Origin: Thermoclostridium stercorarium subsp. stercorarium DSM 8532
GTDB taxonomy: Bacteria; Bacillota; Clostridia; DSM-8532
Reading direction: 5' to 3'
Assembly (NCBI RefSeq): GCF_000331995.1
Contig: NC_020134.1
Span: forward strand, 1,649,465-1,713,464
Length of the DNA stretch: 64,000 nucleotides
Part shown: piece by piece, positions 37,093-45,659 of the stretch
Numbering within the stretch: position 1 is the first letter of the stretch
How the letters are laid out: each line of letters begins with the position of its first letter
The notes under the pieces: generated by a model
What the model saw: the letters and a program-made list of their open reading frames with translations, nothing else
Databases searched by the model: none
What the model was told of the DNA's origin: nothing
Program-made: the position numbers and the translations under genes

Positions 37093-37125
37093 ATTATACA
37101 ATTTGACTTCTGCAGGATTTGTCAA
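37093..37125 (-). promoter_or_regulatory. Candidate Spo0A-dependent spoIIG promoter
   Basis: On the minus strand a perfect TTGACA (37125-37120) and perfect TATAAT (37098-37093) are separated by 21 bases, too wide for ordinary SigA promoters. Bacillus spoIIG has the same peculiarity (22 bases) and needs Spo0A~P. TGACAAA/TGTCAAA at the -35 differs by one base from the 0A box TGTCGAA. It is about 140 bases before the spoIIGA start. Confidence 0.65.
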
Positions 37126-37350
37126 ATAAAGGTATGGCCCTTAAATTTCCCGGATATTTAAAAAGACATAAATCTCTATGTGCTGAATCAGAAACAGCCG
37201 CATCTTAAGTAAATATTTTCAATTTTAAGAATTTTATTATATGTATGTCAATTTATTATAATATATTTTCTACTGATTTGCCGTAATATCATAATAGAGA
37301 CTGCCGACTTTTTACCGTTATTGCAAACCTGGTTTTGTCACTGTATTGAT

Positions 37351-37379
37351 TTGACAACGCTTTTGGATTATTATGTAAT
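37351..37379 (+). promoter_or_regulatory. SigA-type promoter of the MBL hydrolase gene
   Basis: Perfect TTGACA (37351-37356), 17-base spacer, TGTAAT (37374-37379), 28 bases before the TTG start at 37408. Confidence 0.6.
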
Positions 37380-37407
37380 AAAGTAATAAAAAAAGGATTG
37401 TGATAGT

Positions 37408-38148
37408 TTGAAAAAAAAGGTTGATGTATGGTATCTATATCACAGCGGGTTTGCTGTAAAAATGAATAACAAACTGCTGATTTTCGATTATTTTGTAAAT
37501 CAGGCGGCAAATAATGAAACGGTCCTTTATAACGGAAAATTCAGCCCCGAATGCTTTAAGGATACCGATGTGTACTTTTTCGTTTCCCACAGGCATTACG
37601 ATCATTACAACCCCATTATATTCAGATGGGTGGAGCAAAACCCCAATATCCGGCTGATTATCTCATCGGATATAGCAGACTATACTCCCCATCCGAATAT
37701 ACACAGAGCGGAACCGGAAAATGAATATGTCATTGACGGTTTGTACATTGAAACATTTACTTCCACCGATGAAGGAACCGCTTTTCTGGTAAAAACAGAC
37801 GGAGTGTGTCTTTTTCATGCCGGGGATTTGCATTGGTGGCACTGGGAGGGTGAACCTGACTCATTTAACCGGCAGATGGAAAAACAGTTTAAGGAACAGA
37901 TAAGGAAGCTGGCAAGGCATAAAATAGACATTGCTTTTATTGTAGCCGATCCGAGGCAGGAGAATTTTTCACTGCTGGGGCTGGAATGGTTTGTAAATGA
38001 AGTGGATTGCGCCCATATTTTCCCGATGCATTTTTCAGATGATTACAGTATAATGGACAGAATAAGAAAATTCATGGAAACAAACCGGTTAAAAAGCGAA
38101 ATACACCTTATAAACCGGCGGGGTCAGTGTTTCAATATTGAAATATAA
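37408..38148 (+). CDS. MBL-fold metallo-hydrolase
   Basis: 246 residues of the metallo-beta-lactamase superfamily. The metal-binding HxHxDH motif is HRHYDH (61-66), with further candidate ligands in LFHAGDLHWW and FPMHFSD. No signal peptide, so it is probably cytoplasmic. The subfamily resembles uncharacterised UlaG-like hydrolases, and the substrate is unknown. The TTG start at 37408 has AAAGGA about ten bases upstream. The CPBP protease gene follows by 32 bases and is likely co-transcribed. Confidence 0.85.
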   Translation: MKKKVDVWYLYHSGFAVKMNNKLLIFDYFVNQAANNETVLYNGKFSPECFKDTDVYFFVSHRHYDHYNPIIFRWVEQNPNIRLIISSDIADYTPHPNIHRAEPENEYVIDGLYIETFTSTDEGTAFLVKTDGVCLFHAGDLHWWHWEGEPDSFNRQMEKQFKEQIRKLARHKIDIAFIVADPRQENFSLLGLEWFVNEVDCAHIFPMHFSDDYSIMDRIRKFMETNRLKSEIHLINRRGQCFNIEI

Positions 38149-38180
38149 AATAAAAAGAAATTATTAAAGTGAGGTCGGTT

Positions 38181-39062
38181 ATGAAAAAATTTTTTAAGGT
38201 GTTTTTTTATTGCACGGGTTTCGCAGCCTTGTGCATTGTAATGCAGTTTATAGCAGCCATACCGGTTTCGGCGGCTTATATTTTCCTTAAATCCTTCCAA
38301 TACGCCCTTTCCGGTAACCCTGAACTTGCGATGAATTTGGATCTTATGACGGTGGTAAACGACATATTAATGCCTTCCTATATTTTATCCGCCATACTTA
38401 CTTTCTTTTCTGCGTGGATCATCCATGCCGTTTTCAGGAGAAAGTTTTTTGAAAGGCTTTCACTTAACAGAACATCCCCTGTCTATACTGCGGTCAGTTT
38501 TTTGGCAGGCTGCGCAATGCAAATGCCCCTCAGTTTCATTATCACGCTGGTTGAAAAGACGGGAATTGCGCCCGATCTGTTTGAAGAATATACACAACAT
38601 GTTGAACAGTTGATGAGTAATCAGAATACTGTTCTTCAAATTCTGGCAGTGGGGATAATGGCCCCTTTGATTGAGGAAATTATTTTCAGGGGCCTGATTT
38701 TAAACCAGCTTAAACGCAATATACCGGCAACGGCGGCAATACTGATCCAGGCGATTTTATTCGGTTTTGTGCACCTTAATGTCGTTCAGGGAACATACGC
38801 GTTCGTTATGGCGGTTTTAATGGGGATGCTTACGGTATGGTTTGATTCGCTGTTTGTTTCCATTGCCTTTCATATGGGCATGAATCTGTCGGGCGTAATT
38901 CTTTCCGAATTCGGCGCCGGACTTTCGGACGCAGCGGGTGTAATCATGCTTGCAGTTTCTTTTATACTGATACCCTTATGCATAATGTTCCTTTATTTTA
39001 AATCAGCCAAAGGTAACTCGCATACGCCCAAGGTTAATCCAACGGAAGGGGCCGGTGTTTGA
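38181..39062 (+). CDS. CPBP family intramembrane metalloprotease
   Basis: About 293 residues with about eight membrane helices. The three catalytic motifs are seen: EExxxR at E165-E166-R170 (EEIIFR), FxxxH ending at H198 (FGFVH), and HxxxN at H231-N235 (HMGMN). These are CAAX-protease/bacteriocin-processing type glutamate proteases of the membrane. The substrate is unknown. Start ATG 38181 with GAGGTC upstream; an in-frame GTG at 38169 lies within the ribosome site. Its 3' end overlaps the convergent proA gene by 29 bases. Confidence 0.9.
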   Translation: MKKFFKVFFYCTGFAALCIVMQFIAAIPVSAAYIFLKSFQYALSGNPELAMNLDLMTVVNDILMPSYILSAILTFFSAWIIHAVFRRKFFERLSLNRTSPVYTAVSFLAGCAMQMPLSFIITLVEKTGIAPDLFEEYTQHVEQLMSNQNTVLQILAVGIMAPLIEEIIFRGLILNQLKRNIPATAAILIQAILFGFVHLNVVQGTYAFVMAVLMGMLTVWFDSLFVSIAFHMGMNLSGVILSEFGAGLSDAAGVIMLAVSFILIPLCIMFLYFKSAKGNSHTPKVNPTEGAGV

Positions 39063-40320
39063 ACGTGCGCCTGTGTTCGGCATAGTCGGCTACAATATGC
39101 CCTTTCCCAATCAGTTTGTATTTATAAATTGTAAGCCCGTCCAAACCCACAGGCCCCCGGGCATGGATCTTGCTGGTGCTAATTCCGACTTCAGCGCCGA
39201 AACCATACCTGAAACCATCACTGAAACGGGTTGAACAGTTCCAGAATACGTTGCCTGAATCGACGAGGTCCATGAATTTTTCCGCATGCCCCCTGTTGTC
39301 GGTGATTATGGCATCGGTATGCCCGGAACCGTAAGTATTGATATGCTCAATTGCCTCGTCGATGGAATCCACTATTTTAACCGAAAGTATATAATCAAGA
39401 TACTCCGTTCTCCAGTCTTCTTCCGATGCGGGCTTTACTTCAATAATCCTTTGGGTTCTTTCACAGCCTCTAAGTTCCACATTGCTTTCATCCAGTTTTC
39501 TCTTCAGTTCGGGCAGAAAACGCGAGGCAATTGCGCTGTGCACAAGTAGAGTCTCGGTTGCATTGCATACCGCCACATATTGAGTTTTTGCATCATTAAC
39601 TATGTCCACTGCCATTTTAATGTCAGCGTCACTGTCCACATAACAGTGGCATATTCCGTCGGCATGACCCAGAACGGGTATCCTCGAATTTTCCATGATG
39701 TATCTTACAAACTCATTGGAGCCGCGCGGAATTATCAGGTCTATATACTTATCAAGCTTAAGCATCTGGTTGACATCATCTCTTGACTCGAGGAGGCTAA
39801 TCCAGCCTTGAGGTATATCGGCTTCAAGAGTTGCCTTCTGGATAAGTTCGGTTAAGATACGGTTTGTGCGAATTGCCTCTCTGCCGCCTTTCAACAGAAC
39901 CGCATTCCCGCTTTTAAGGCACAGCGTGGAAATCTGAACAAGAGCATCCGGCCTGGATTCAAAAATTACGCCTATGACCCCAATCGGGCAACTGACTCTG
40001 TAAAGGGTAAGTCCTTCATCCAGTTCTGTAGCCAGTAACTTCTTCCCAACCGGATCGGGCAGGGAAATAAGGCTTTTTATCCCCTCCACCGTGTCAAGTA
40101 TCTTTTTTCGGTCAAACTTTAAACGTTTTACAAGAGGTTCGGGCAAATTCTCTTCCATGCTTCTCCGTATGTCTTCCTCATTTTCTTTGACTATTTCGTC
40201 AATATGGTTCATCAGATAGTCCGCAATCAATTTCAAGGCAAGGTTCTTCCGCTCGGTGGCCGTTGAAGCAAGAATAATCGATGCTTTTTTTGCCTCTTTC
40301 GCAAGTTGAATCATCTCCAT
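39034..40320 (-). CDS. proA: Gamma-glutamyl phosphate reductase
   Basis: About 428 residues. It reduces gamma-glutamyl phosphate to glutamate semialdehyde with NADPH in proline synthesis. The aldehyde-dehydrogenase-like active-site Cys is C252 (YVAVCNATE), and the motif IFESRPDAL is typical of ProA. Chosen start ATG 40320, with GGAGG seven bases upstream; an ATG six bases earlier abuts the ribosome site. The usual partner proB (glutamate 5-kinase) is not adjacent. The 3' end overlaps the CPBP gene on the opposite strand. Confidence 0.95.
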   Translation of the reverse strand: MEMIQLAKEAKKASIILASTATERKNLALKLIADYLMNHIDEIVKENEEDIRRSMEENLPEPLVKRLKFDRKKILDTVEGIKSLISLPDPVGKKLLATELDEGLTLYRVSCPIGVIGVIFESRPDALVQISTLCLKSGNAVLLKGGREAIRTNRILTELIQKATLEADIPQGWISLLESRDDVNQMLKLDKYIDLIIPRGSNEFVRYIMENSRIPVLGHADGICHCYVDSDADIKMAVDIVNDAKTQYVAVCNATETLLVHSAIASRFLPELKRKLDESNVELRGCERTQRIIEVKPASEEDWRTEYLDYILSVKIVDSIDEAIEHINTYGSGHTDAIITDNRGHAEKFMDLVDSGNVFWNCSTRFSDGFRYGFGAEVGISTSKIHARGPVGLDGLTIYKYKLIGKGHIVADYAEHRRTFKHRPLPLD

Positions 40321-40448
40321 GAGCATCCCTCCGGGAACAAATATACCATCGTTTAAATTACAGCAATTATATCATATCTCTGACATAAAATTAAACAATT
40401 CAGCTTAATTGCCTGATATTTTTTCCAGATATTTATCAACCTGTTATC

Positions 40449-40477
40449 TTGACTTAGCAAAAATTTGCCTGTAACAT
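40449..40477 (+). promoter_or_regulatory. SigA-type promoter of the hemerythrin gene
   Basis: TTGACT, 17-base spacer, TAACAT, about 90 bases before the ATG at 40567. A strong GAAGGGGG ribosome site precedes the ATG. Confidence 0.5.
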
Positions 40478-40566
40478 GTAAGGGTATGAGTACGGAAATT
40501 TTCAGGCAGCGGTGTTTTGGCGAAAAATGTGGAAAATTCCGGCATTAACCTGAAGGGGGTAAAAAA

Positions 40567-40977
40567 ATGTTTAAATGGAACGAAAATTACAGAACCGGCA
40601 TTGAGGTTGTGGACGAACAGCATAAGAAACTGATAGACATCGGTGCCAAACTTGAGGACATGCTATATGCCGGAGATTCTCTTGATTATTACGATTATAT
40701 AATGGAAACAATTAATGAACTGAAGGATTATGCCGATTACCATTTTACATTTGAGGAAAAACTGATGCGTGAGCATGATTACCCCGAACTTGAAGAACAC
40801 CGCATGGAACATTTGTACTTTATTAAAAGAATAGACAGGCTGGCCATGGAGGACATTGACAGCCGGCAGGTAAGTGTAATATCCGAAACTTTGGATTTTC
40901 TGGCAAGGTGGCTTTTCAGTCATATACTTAACTCTGATATGAAATACGCAGACTTTTTGAAAAGAAAATCAGGCTAA
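40567..40977 (+). CDS. Bacteriohemerythrin
   Basis: 136 residues, a single hemerythrin domain. The di-iron ligands are all present: H19 (DEQHKK), H59 and E63 (HFTFEE), H78 and H82 (EEHRMEH), H119 and D124 (HILNSDMK). It binds O2 reversibly in a four-helix bundle, probably for oxygen sensing or detoxification in an anaerobe. It is soluble with no added domains. It is followed by prfC after 23 bases and may share its transcript. Confidence 0.94.
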   Translation: MFKWNENYRTGIEVVDEQHKKLIDIGAKLEDMLYAGDSLDYYDYIMETINELKDYADYHFTFEEKLMREHDYPELEEHRMEHLYFIKRIDRLAMEDIDSRQVSVISETLDFLARWLFSHILNSDMKYADFLKRKSG

Positions 40978-41000
40978 CCGGAAAGGAAGATTTGCATCTG

Positions 41001-42599
41001 ATGGCAGACTTGAAAAAAGAACTTCATGAACAGGTTAAACGTCGCAGAACTTTCGCAATAATATCCCACCCCGATGCGGGAAAAACAACATTGACCGAAA
41101 AACTTTTACTGTACGGCGGTGCCATTAACCTTGCAGGATCGGTAAAAGCACGCAAAGCAAAAAAATACGCAGTTTCAGACTGGATGGAAATTGAAAAGCA
41201 GCGTGGTATATCGGTTACTTCCAGCGTAATGCAGTTTGAGTATAAAGGCTACTGCATCAATATTCTGGACACCCCCGGACACCAGGATTTCAGTGAAGAC
41301 ACCTACAGGACACTGGTTGCAGCCGACAGCGCAGTAATGCTCATCGATGGCGCCAAAGGCGTTGAGGCCCAGACAATTAAGCTTTTCCACGTATGTAAAA
41401 TGCGCGGAATCCCTATTTTTACATTTATAAACAAGCTGGACAGGGCCATAAAAAACCCGTTTGATTTGATGCAGGAAATTGAAGACGTGCTGGGTATCCG
41501 CTCATATCCGATGAACTGGCCTATTGGCACCGACGGTGATTTCAAAGGGGTTTACAACAGGAAACTAAAACAGATTGAACTGTTTACAGGTGGTAATCAC
41601 GGTCAGACCATTGTGGAATCAAAAGCAGGCTCAGTTGATGATCCGGTTTTTAGGGAATTACTGGGGGAACCGTATTATTCAAGACTGGTTGAGGATATCG
41701 AGCTTTTAAACATTGCAGGAGACGATTTCAATCTTAAGGAAGTGTTGGAAGGAAATCTCACTCCAATCTTTTTTGGCAGTGCGATGACAAACTTCGGTGT
41801 GGAGCCGTTTTTGGAAGAATTCCTTGAAATGGCGCCCCCGCCTGGCGAGCGTGTTTTCACCGACACAGTGATAGAACCTGAAATGGAAGAGTTTTACGGA
41901 TTTATCTTTAAAATACAGGCAAACATGAATCCCAATCACCGTGACAGAGTTGCCTTTTTAAGAATTTGCTCCGGCAAGTTTACAAAGGGAATGGAAGTTT
42001 ATCTGTCAAACGGCAACAAAAAAATCCGGCTTTCCCAGCCTCAGCAGATAATGGCACAGGAACGGGAAATAGTTGAGGAAGCATGGCCGGGAGACATTAT
42101 CGGGCTTTACGATCCCGGAATTTTCAAAATCGGCGATACGCTAAGCACGGCAAAGCCGTCTGCTTTATTTACCGGTATGCCCATGTTCCCTGCGGAGCAT
42201 TTTGCCAGGATTTCGCCCAAAGACACAATGAAAAGAAAACAGTTTCTGAAAGGAATTATGCAGCTTTCGGAAGAAGGAACAATACAGGTCTTCAGACAAG
42301 TGGACATCGGCGGCGAAGAGTTCATAGTGGGTGCAGTTGGCATGCTTCAGTTTGACGTTCTGGAACACAGGCTGCTGCATGAATATAATGTGGAATTGAA
42401 AGTGGTGATGCTCCCCCATAAGTTTGCGCGATGGCTGGTCACCACAGACAAGGATCCGCGGGATTTAAACCTTACGTCTTCAACCCTCATTGCACAGGAC
42501 AAAAATGAGCAATACGTACTGATATTTGAAAACCAGTGGTCCATCGACTGGGCAAAGGAAAAAAATAAAGGCATTGAGTTGTCGGATGTGTCGGGATAA
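41001..42599 (+). CDS. prfC: Peptide chain release factor 3
   Basis: About 532 residues. The GTPase domain has G1 SHPDAGKTT (22-30), G3 DTPGHQDF and G4 NKLD. The long form with domains II and III is complete. RF3 recycles RF1/RF2 from the ribosome after peptide release. Start ATG 41001 (MADLKKELHE); AAAGGAAG lies about 11 bases upstream. A TTG at 40992 is in frame but sits too close to that site. A strong terminator follows. Confidence 0.96.
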   Translation: MADLKKELHEQVKRRRTFAIISHPDAGKTTLTEKLLLYGGAINLAGSVKARKAKKYAVSDWMEIEKQRGISVTSSVMQFEYKGYCINILDTPGHQDFSEDTYRTLVAADSAVMLIDGAKGVEAQTIKLFHVCKMRGIPIFTFINKLDRAIKNPFDLMQEIEDVLGIRSYPMNWPIGTDGDFKGVYNRKLKQIELFTGGNHGQTIVESKAGSVDDPVFRELLGEPYYSRLVEDIELLNIAGDDFNLKEVLEGNLTPIFFGSAMTNFGVEPFLEEFLEMAPPPGERVFTDTVIEPEMEEFYGFIFKIQANMNPNHRDRVAFLRICSGKFTKGMEVYLSNGNKKIRLSQPQQIMAQEREIVEEAWPGDIIGLYDPGIFKIGDTLSTAKPSALFTGMPMFPAEHFARISPKDTMKRKQFLKGIMQLSEEGTIQVFRQVDIGGEEFIVGAVGMLQFDVLEHRLLHEYNVELKVVMLPHKFARWLVTTDKDPRDLNLTSSTLIAQDKNEQYVLIFENQWSIDWAKEKNKGIELSDVSG

Positions 42600-42603
42600 A
42601 AGC

Positions 42604-42640
42604 AAAAACCTTCATGTGCTGCTTCGCATGAAGGTTTTTT
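42604..42640 (+). terminator. Intrinsic terminator after prfC
   Basis: AAAAACCTTCATGTG pairs with CGCATGAAGGTTTTT (one G-T) around a six-base loop, ending in a T run. It also lies just after the convergent pspC-like gene and may serve both. Confidence 0.88.
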
Positions 42641-42643
42641 AAA

Positions 42644-42835
42644 TTACGATCTTCTGGGTATTATAAACATCGCGATTATATAAAGAACTACTCCGCCCAC
42701 AAAAGCCGTACCCACTGAAAGAGCGGCCCAAATAAGGCGTATTACTGTCGGATCAATTCCCAGATATTCGCCTATACCCCCGCAAACGCCACCGATAATT
42801 TTGTTTGTGTCGGAAAGATATAATTTCTTTTCCAT
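42644..42835 (-). CDS. PspC domain membrane protein
   Basis: About 63 residues. A PspC domain (IIGGVCGGIGEYLGIDPTVIR) is followed by one membrane helix and a basic end (IPRRS). PspC-family proteins respond to envelope stress, but the function of the short Firmicutes versions is not well defined. Start ATG 42835 with AGGGAG eight bases upstream. Confidence 0.9.
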   Translation of the reverse strand: MEKKLYLSDTNKIIGGVCGGIGEYLGIDPTVIRLIWAALSVGTAFVGGVVLYIIAMFIIPRRS

Positions 42836-42933
42836 ACGGCTCACTCCCTAATCTTCCAATCTTTCCAGAACAGTAACGATATTTTCACACACAGGCGTTA
42901 TCACTGCCGACAATAAATATATATTGCTTAACC

Positions 42934-43374
42934 TTAGAACTTATTATGGTTACATACCTCATCGGGCGACTTAATTTTAACATCCTCGCTCTTTAATATT
43001 TCGAGAGCACTTTCAGGATCCTCCACTCTGAAAATAACCATCGCTGTATTGGGTTTTGAATTTACAAAAGCATACATATACTCAATGCTGATACCCTTTT
43101 TGTCAAGAACGGCAAGAACTTCGGCAAGACCTCCCGGCCTGTCCTCTATCTCTATGGCTATAACGTCATTTACACTTACCGCAAAACCGTTGTCGGTGAG
43201 GATTTTCTTCGCCCTGTCAGGATCATTTACAATAAGCCGTAATACCCCGTAATCTGCTGTATCAGCCAATGACAATGCCCTGATATCAAGCCCGTTATCA
43301 CCAAGTATGCGCGTAACTTCCGCAAGCCTTCCCTGTTTGTTTTCAAGAAAAATCGATATCTGCTTTATCGGCAC
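42934..43374 (-). CDS. Two-ACT-domain amino acid-binding protein
   Basis: About 146 residues forming two ACT domains in tandem (about 4-70 and 74-140), each with the GxxAEV loop (ENKQGRLAEV and EDRPGGLAEV). Stand-alone ACT proteins bind amino acids and are thought to be allosteric or regulatory subunits. In clostridia they often lie beside phenylacetate-CoA ligase genes, which are not seen here. Start GTG 43374 with AGAGGTGGG upstream; upstream in-frame codons lack conservation and a ribosome site. Confidence 0.85.
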   Translation of the reverse strand: MPIKQISIFLENKQGRLAEVTRILGDNGLDIRALSLADTADYGVLRLIVNDPDRAKKILTDNGFAVSVNDVIAIEIEDRPGGLAEVLAVLDKKGISIEYMYAFVNSKPNTAMVIFRVEDPESALEILKSEDVKIKSPDEVCNHNKF

Positions 43375-43477
43375 GTTACCCACCTCTGGACAACACCTTT
43401 TATTAAGTAGATTATATCTTAATTTTCCTGTATCAGGCAAGAACATTTTGCTATTACTCAACCTGCCCTAAAATTAA

Positions 43478-43510
43478 GGGTTGCCCGAAAACCGGACAAC
43501 CCGTTTTTTT
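43478..43510. terminator. Hairpin terminator after the DNRLRE/BclA-like gene
   Basis: GGGTTGCCCG and CGGACAACCC form a 10-bp stem with one mismatch and a five-base loop. A T-run flanks it on the plus strand and a weaker T-rich stretch on the minus strand. The only gene ending into it is the leftward one that stops at 43522. Confidence 0.65.
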
Positions 43511-43521
43511 CACTTTTGATT

Positions 43522-45390
43522 TCATCTTTGATCCGAGATGTTTGCGTTGTTGTTTTCCTGTGATAACCGTTCAATATCGTCATACGGCGGCTCTGTTGTT
43601 GTTCCCGGCAAAAGTACGATGTCAAACTCATTCGGCGGCGTCCCCCATGAATTCCCTACAAATGTGGTAAATGCACGATCCACGAGGAATCCGCCTTTTG
43701 TATTGTAAACAACGTTGTCTCTTATCTCACCCGTTGTGCCGGGATTGATATACATTCCCGTTCTGAGACTGAAGAAGGTATTGCGTTCCAGAAGAACATT
43801 CTGAGTATTCACCTGGGATACAACTGCCCTGTTAACAACCCAGTTGTCCATTGGCGGTGGTTGCTCGGGACCGAAAACGGTATTTTCAATAAGTTTTACA
43901 TTAGGAGCCCCAATCTGGATAAATTCCCGTTCATACGGTATATCGCTCGTAATTGTCAAACCGCGGACCGTTACATCGCTGCCTGTAATCAGAATGGGAA
44001 TAATCTCCGCCCTGAGAAGAATTTCCGCACCGGGTTCACCAAGCAGTGTTATTCCGGTTTTATTTACGTTAATCTGTGTCGTCACTTCGTAAATACCCGA
44101 ACCTATGTGAACCGTTCCTCCGGGCGCCACTGCATTAATACCTTCGGTAATGCTTCCGAACGGGCGGGCAATACTTCCGTTTCCGTCGGTGCTGCCTGCA
44201 CGTACACGGATGTTTTCGGTATCCACCACTTCATTTACCGCCGTGTCAAGTGCCGCCTGCAGGTCCGCTACCGTCAGATAGCCAAAATCAGGGCGTCCTG
44301 TAAGTAATTCCTCCAGAACTATCTCCTGGGCTGTTACGCTCAGTGAATTAAAAAGGGTTAAATCCAGTCCCAGCTGCGGATTGGTTATAGCAGCCCGCAT
44401 TTCTGTGACATTCTGAGCATTGTTCACTTCATCAAGTATTGGATCGGGGGTTACGGCGCTTCCGATTTTGAAAAGCATAATCGACGCGCTTACTCCGGTT
44501 TGTGTTCCGCCGGCGGCATTGTCAAGGCTTACGGGACCTGCACTCGTATGGTTTCTCAAAGTCAGAACGTCGCCTGCAGCGGCATTAATGATAACAAAAC
44601 CGGTGTAACTGCTGTTGCCTTCCCTTGTTCCATATGTGCTTCCGGGTACCGGATCATCGTTTTGGAATAAAGTGAACTGGTTGGCCTCAAGCCCCGTAAC
44701 CGAGTACCACACCGCATAAACCCCTGCGGATTCAACAGTAATGGTATCGGTATTCACGGTATGGGTTATACCGCGCAGGGCGCCGTTATGGCTGAAAGGA
44801 ATGGAACCTTCCACCGGAATTGTCTGATCTCCGTTGTTGTATACATACCCATATGGATTGTCAACAGGTGGAACCGGTGTATCAGAATAAGTAATTACAA
44901 GTCTTGGGAAATACGGTTCATAAACAATGTTATTTGTACCGAACTGGACGAGGGTGACACCGTCGGCGTTAGTCAATGCAATCCCGTGATTTTCAAACGT
45001 TCCGTCAAGCCATTGGTTCACAAGCTCGGTGACGTCAATATTTACAACGGTATACAAATCCGAAGTGCTGATGTCAATTTGTGTACCTGTGGCAACAAAA
45101 CCCGGACGGGTGTTATATGTCACCGTCTGTGCATCAAAAGGATCGGTTACCCTGTTTACAACAATGGGGCTCGGATCGGTCCCTGTTTTTACAATAACCG
45201 ATAACTGCAGTACCGCACTGTCTACACTTGTTACAGGCAAGACAGGTAATTCGATTTCCATCAGGGCAATACACTCCTGAAAAACCGGATCGTTCCCAAC
45301 ATACATCAGGGGGTAAAATGAAAAATTCTGCTCAGGCTGGGCAGAAGACAGAAAAGTGGTATCAGGAATACCAACAGTTACCGTAGGCAT
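43522..45390 (-). CDS. DNRLRE / BclA-like / beta-helix protein, probable spore-surface protein
   Basis: About 622 residues. Order: a DNRLRE domain (about 1-170), a BclA C-terminal-like/TNF-type jelly roll (about 181-310, ending SASIMLFKIG), a helical linker (about 316-392) and a right-handed parallel beta-helix (about 393-600) resembling pectate-lyase-like surface proteins. Start ATG 45390 with AAAGGGAGTG upstream. No signal peptide, membrane anchor or cell-wall sorting signal is seen. A secreted-type architecture without a signal fits mother-cell assembly onto the spore, as for exosporium BclA. It is divergent from gmd-fcl, which supports glycosylation as its link to the neighbouring cluster. 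The spore role is inferred. Confidence 0.75.
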   Translation of the reverse strand: MPTVTVGIPDTTFLSSAQPEQNFSFYPLMYVGNDPVFQECIALMEIELPVLPVTSVDSAVLQLSVIVKTGTDPSPIVVNRVTDPFDAQTVTYNTRPGFVATGTQIDISTSDLYTVVNIDVTELVNQWLDGTFENHGIALTNADGVTLVQFGTNNIVYEPYFPRLVITYSDTPVPPVDNPYGYVYNNGDQTIPVEGSIPFSHNGALRGITHTVNTDTITVESAGVYAVWYSVTGLEANQFTLFQNDDPVPGSTYGTREGNSSYTGFVIINAAAGDVLTLRNHTSAGPVSLDNAAGGTQTGVSASIMLFKIGSAVTPDPILDEVNNAQNVTEMRAAITNPQLGLDLTLFNSLSVTAQEIVLEELLTGRPDFGYLTVADLQAALDTAVNEVVDTENIRVRAGSTDGNGSIARPFGSITEGINAVAPGGTVHIGSGIYEVTTQINVNKTGITLLGEPGAEILLRAEIIPILITGSDVTVRGLTITSDIPYEREFIQIGAPNVKLIENTVFGPEQPPPMDNWVVNRAVVSQVNTQNVLLERNTFFSLRTGMYINPGTTGEIRDNVVYNTKGGFLVDRAFTTFVGNSWGTPPNEFDIVLLPGTTTEPPYDDIERLSQENNNANISDQR

Positions 45391-45459
45391 CTGGTCACTC
45401 CCTTTCTGGAATTTTTTGGATTGTTTAATTTTTACTTTTATTAACATCATATTCTCGTT

Positions 45460-45499
45460 CTGGCAGAAAGTTGCATTAAAAATCGTTTTTTTCTGCCAG
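45460..45499. repeat. Inverted repeat in the leader of the DNRLRE/BclA-like gene
   Basis: CTGGCAGAAA and TTTCTGCCAG form perfect 10-base arms around 20 bases. It lies about 70 bases upstream of the start codon, with no T run on either side, so it is more likely a leader hairpin or operator than a terminator. Confidence 0.6.
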
Positions 45500-45522
45500 T
45501 AATGGATTTGTAATCTGCTAAG

Positions 45523-45546
45523 TTATGTAAATGTAACATTACATAA
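45523..45546. promoter_or_regulatory. Near-palindromic operator-like element between gmd and the DNRLRE gene
   Basis: Arms TTATGTAA and TTACATAA flank an eight-base centre. On the minus strand the same area contains CATAACTTA (45527-45519), which fits the sigma-K -10 pattern CATAnnnTA, but no AC lies 16-17 bases upstream. It is therefore a weak promoter candidate for the leftward gene. Confidence 0.35.
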
Positions 45547-45659
45547 TCTGTCCGCATATTAATGTACCAAAGCTTGTTTTAGCTCCTTATTTCCTGACCG
45601 GATTTAAGGCAATTGTTTTTTGAAACCGAAAACTATTAACTCCACGGGAGGTTATGCCA

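Larger units (their letters stand above)
36953..37407. other. Divergent control region of spoIIG and the MBL hydrolase gene
   Basis: 455 bases. It holds a spoIIG-type promoter (37093-37125, minus), a SigA-type promoter for the rightward gene (37351-37379), and a 7-bp inverted repeat GGGCATA/TATGCCC at 37002-37034 in the spoIIGA leader. No coding sequence was found. Confidence 0.6.

Noticed and set aside
45530-45580. A possible sigma-K promoter for gmd (AC-N17-CATATTAAT)
   Set aside because: The last two fixed positions of CATAnnnTA do not match, so it is too weak to list as a feature.
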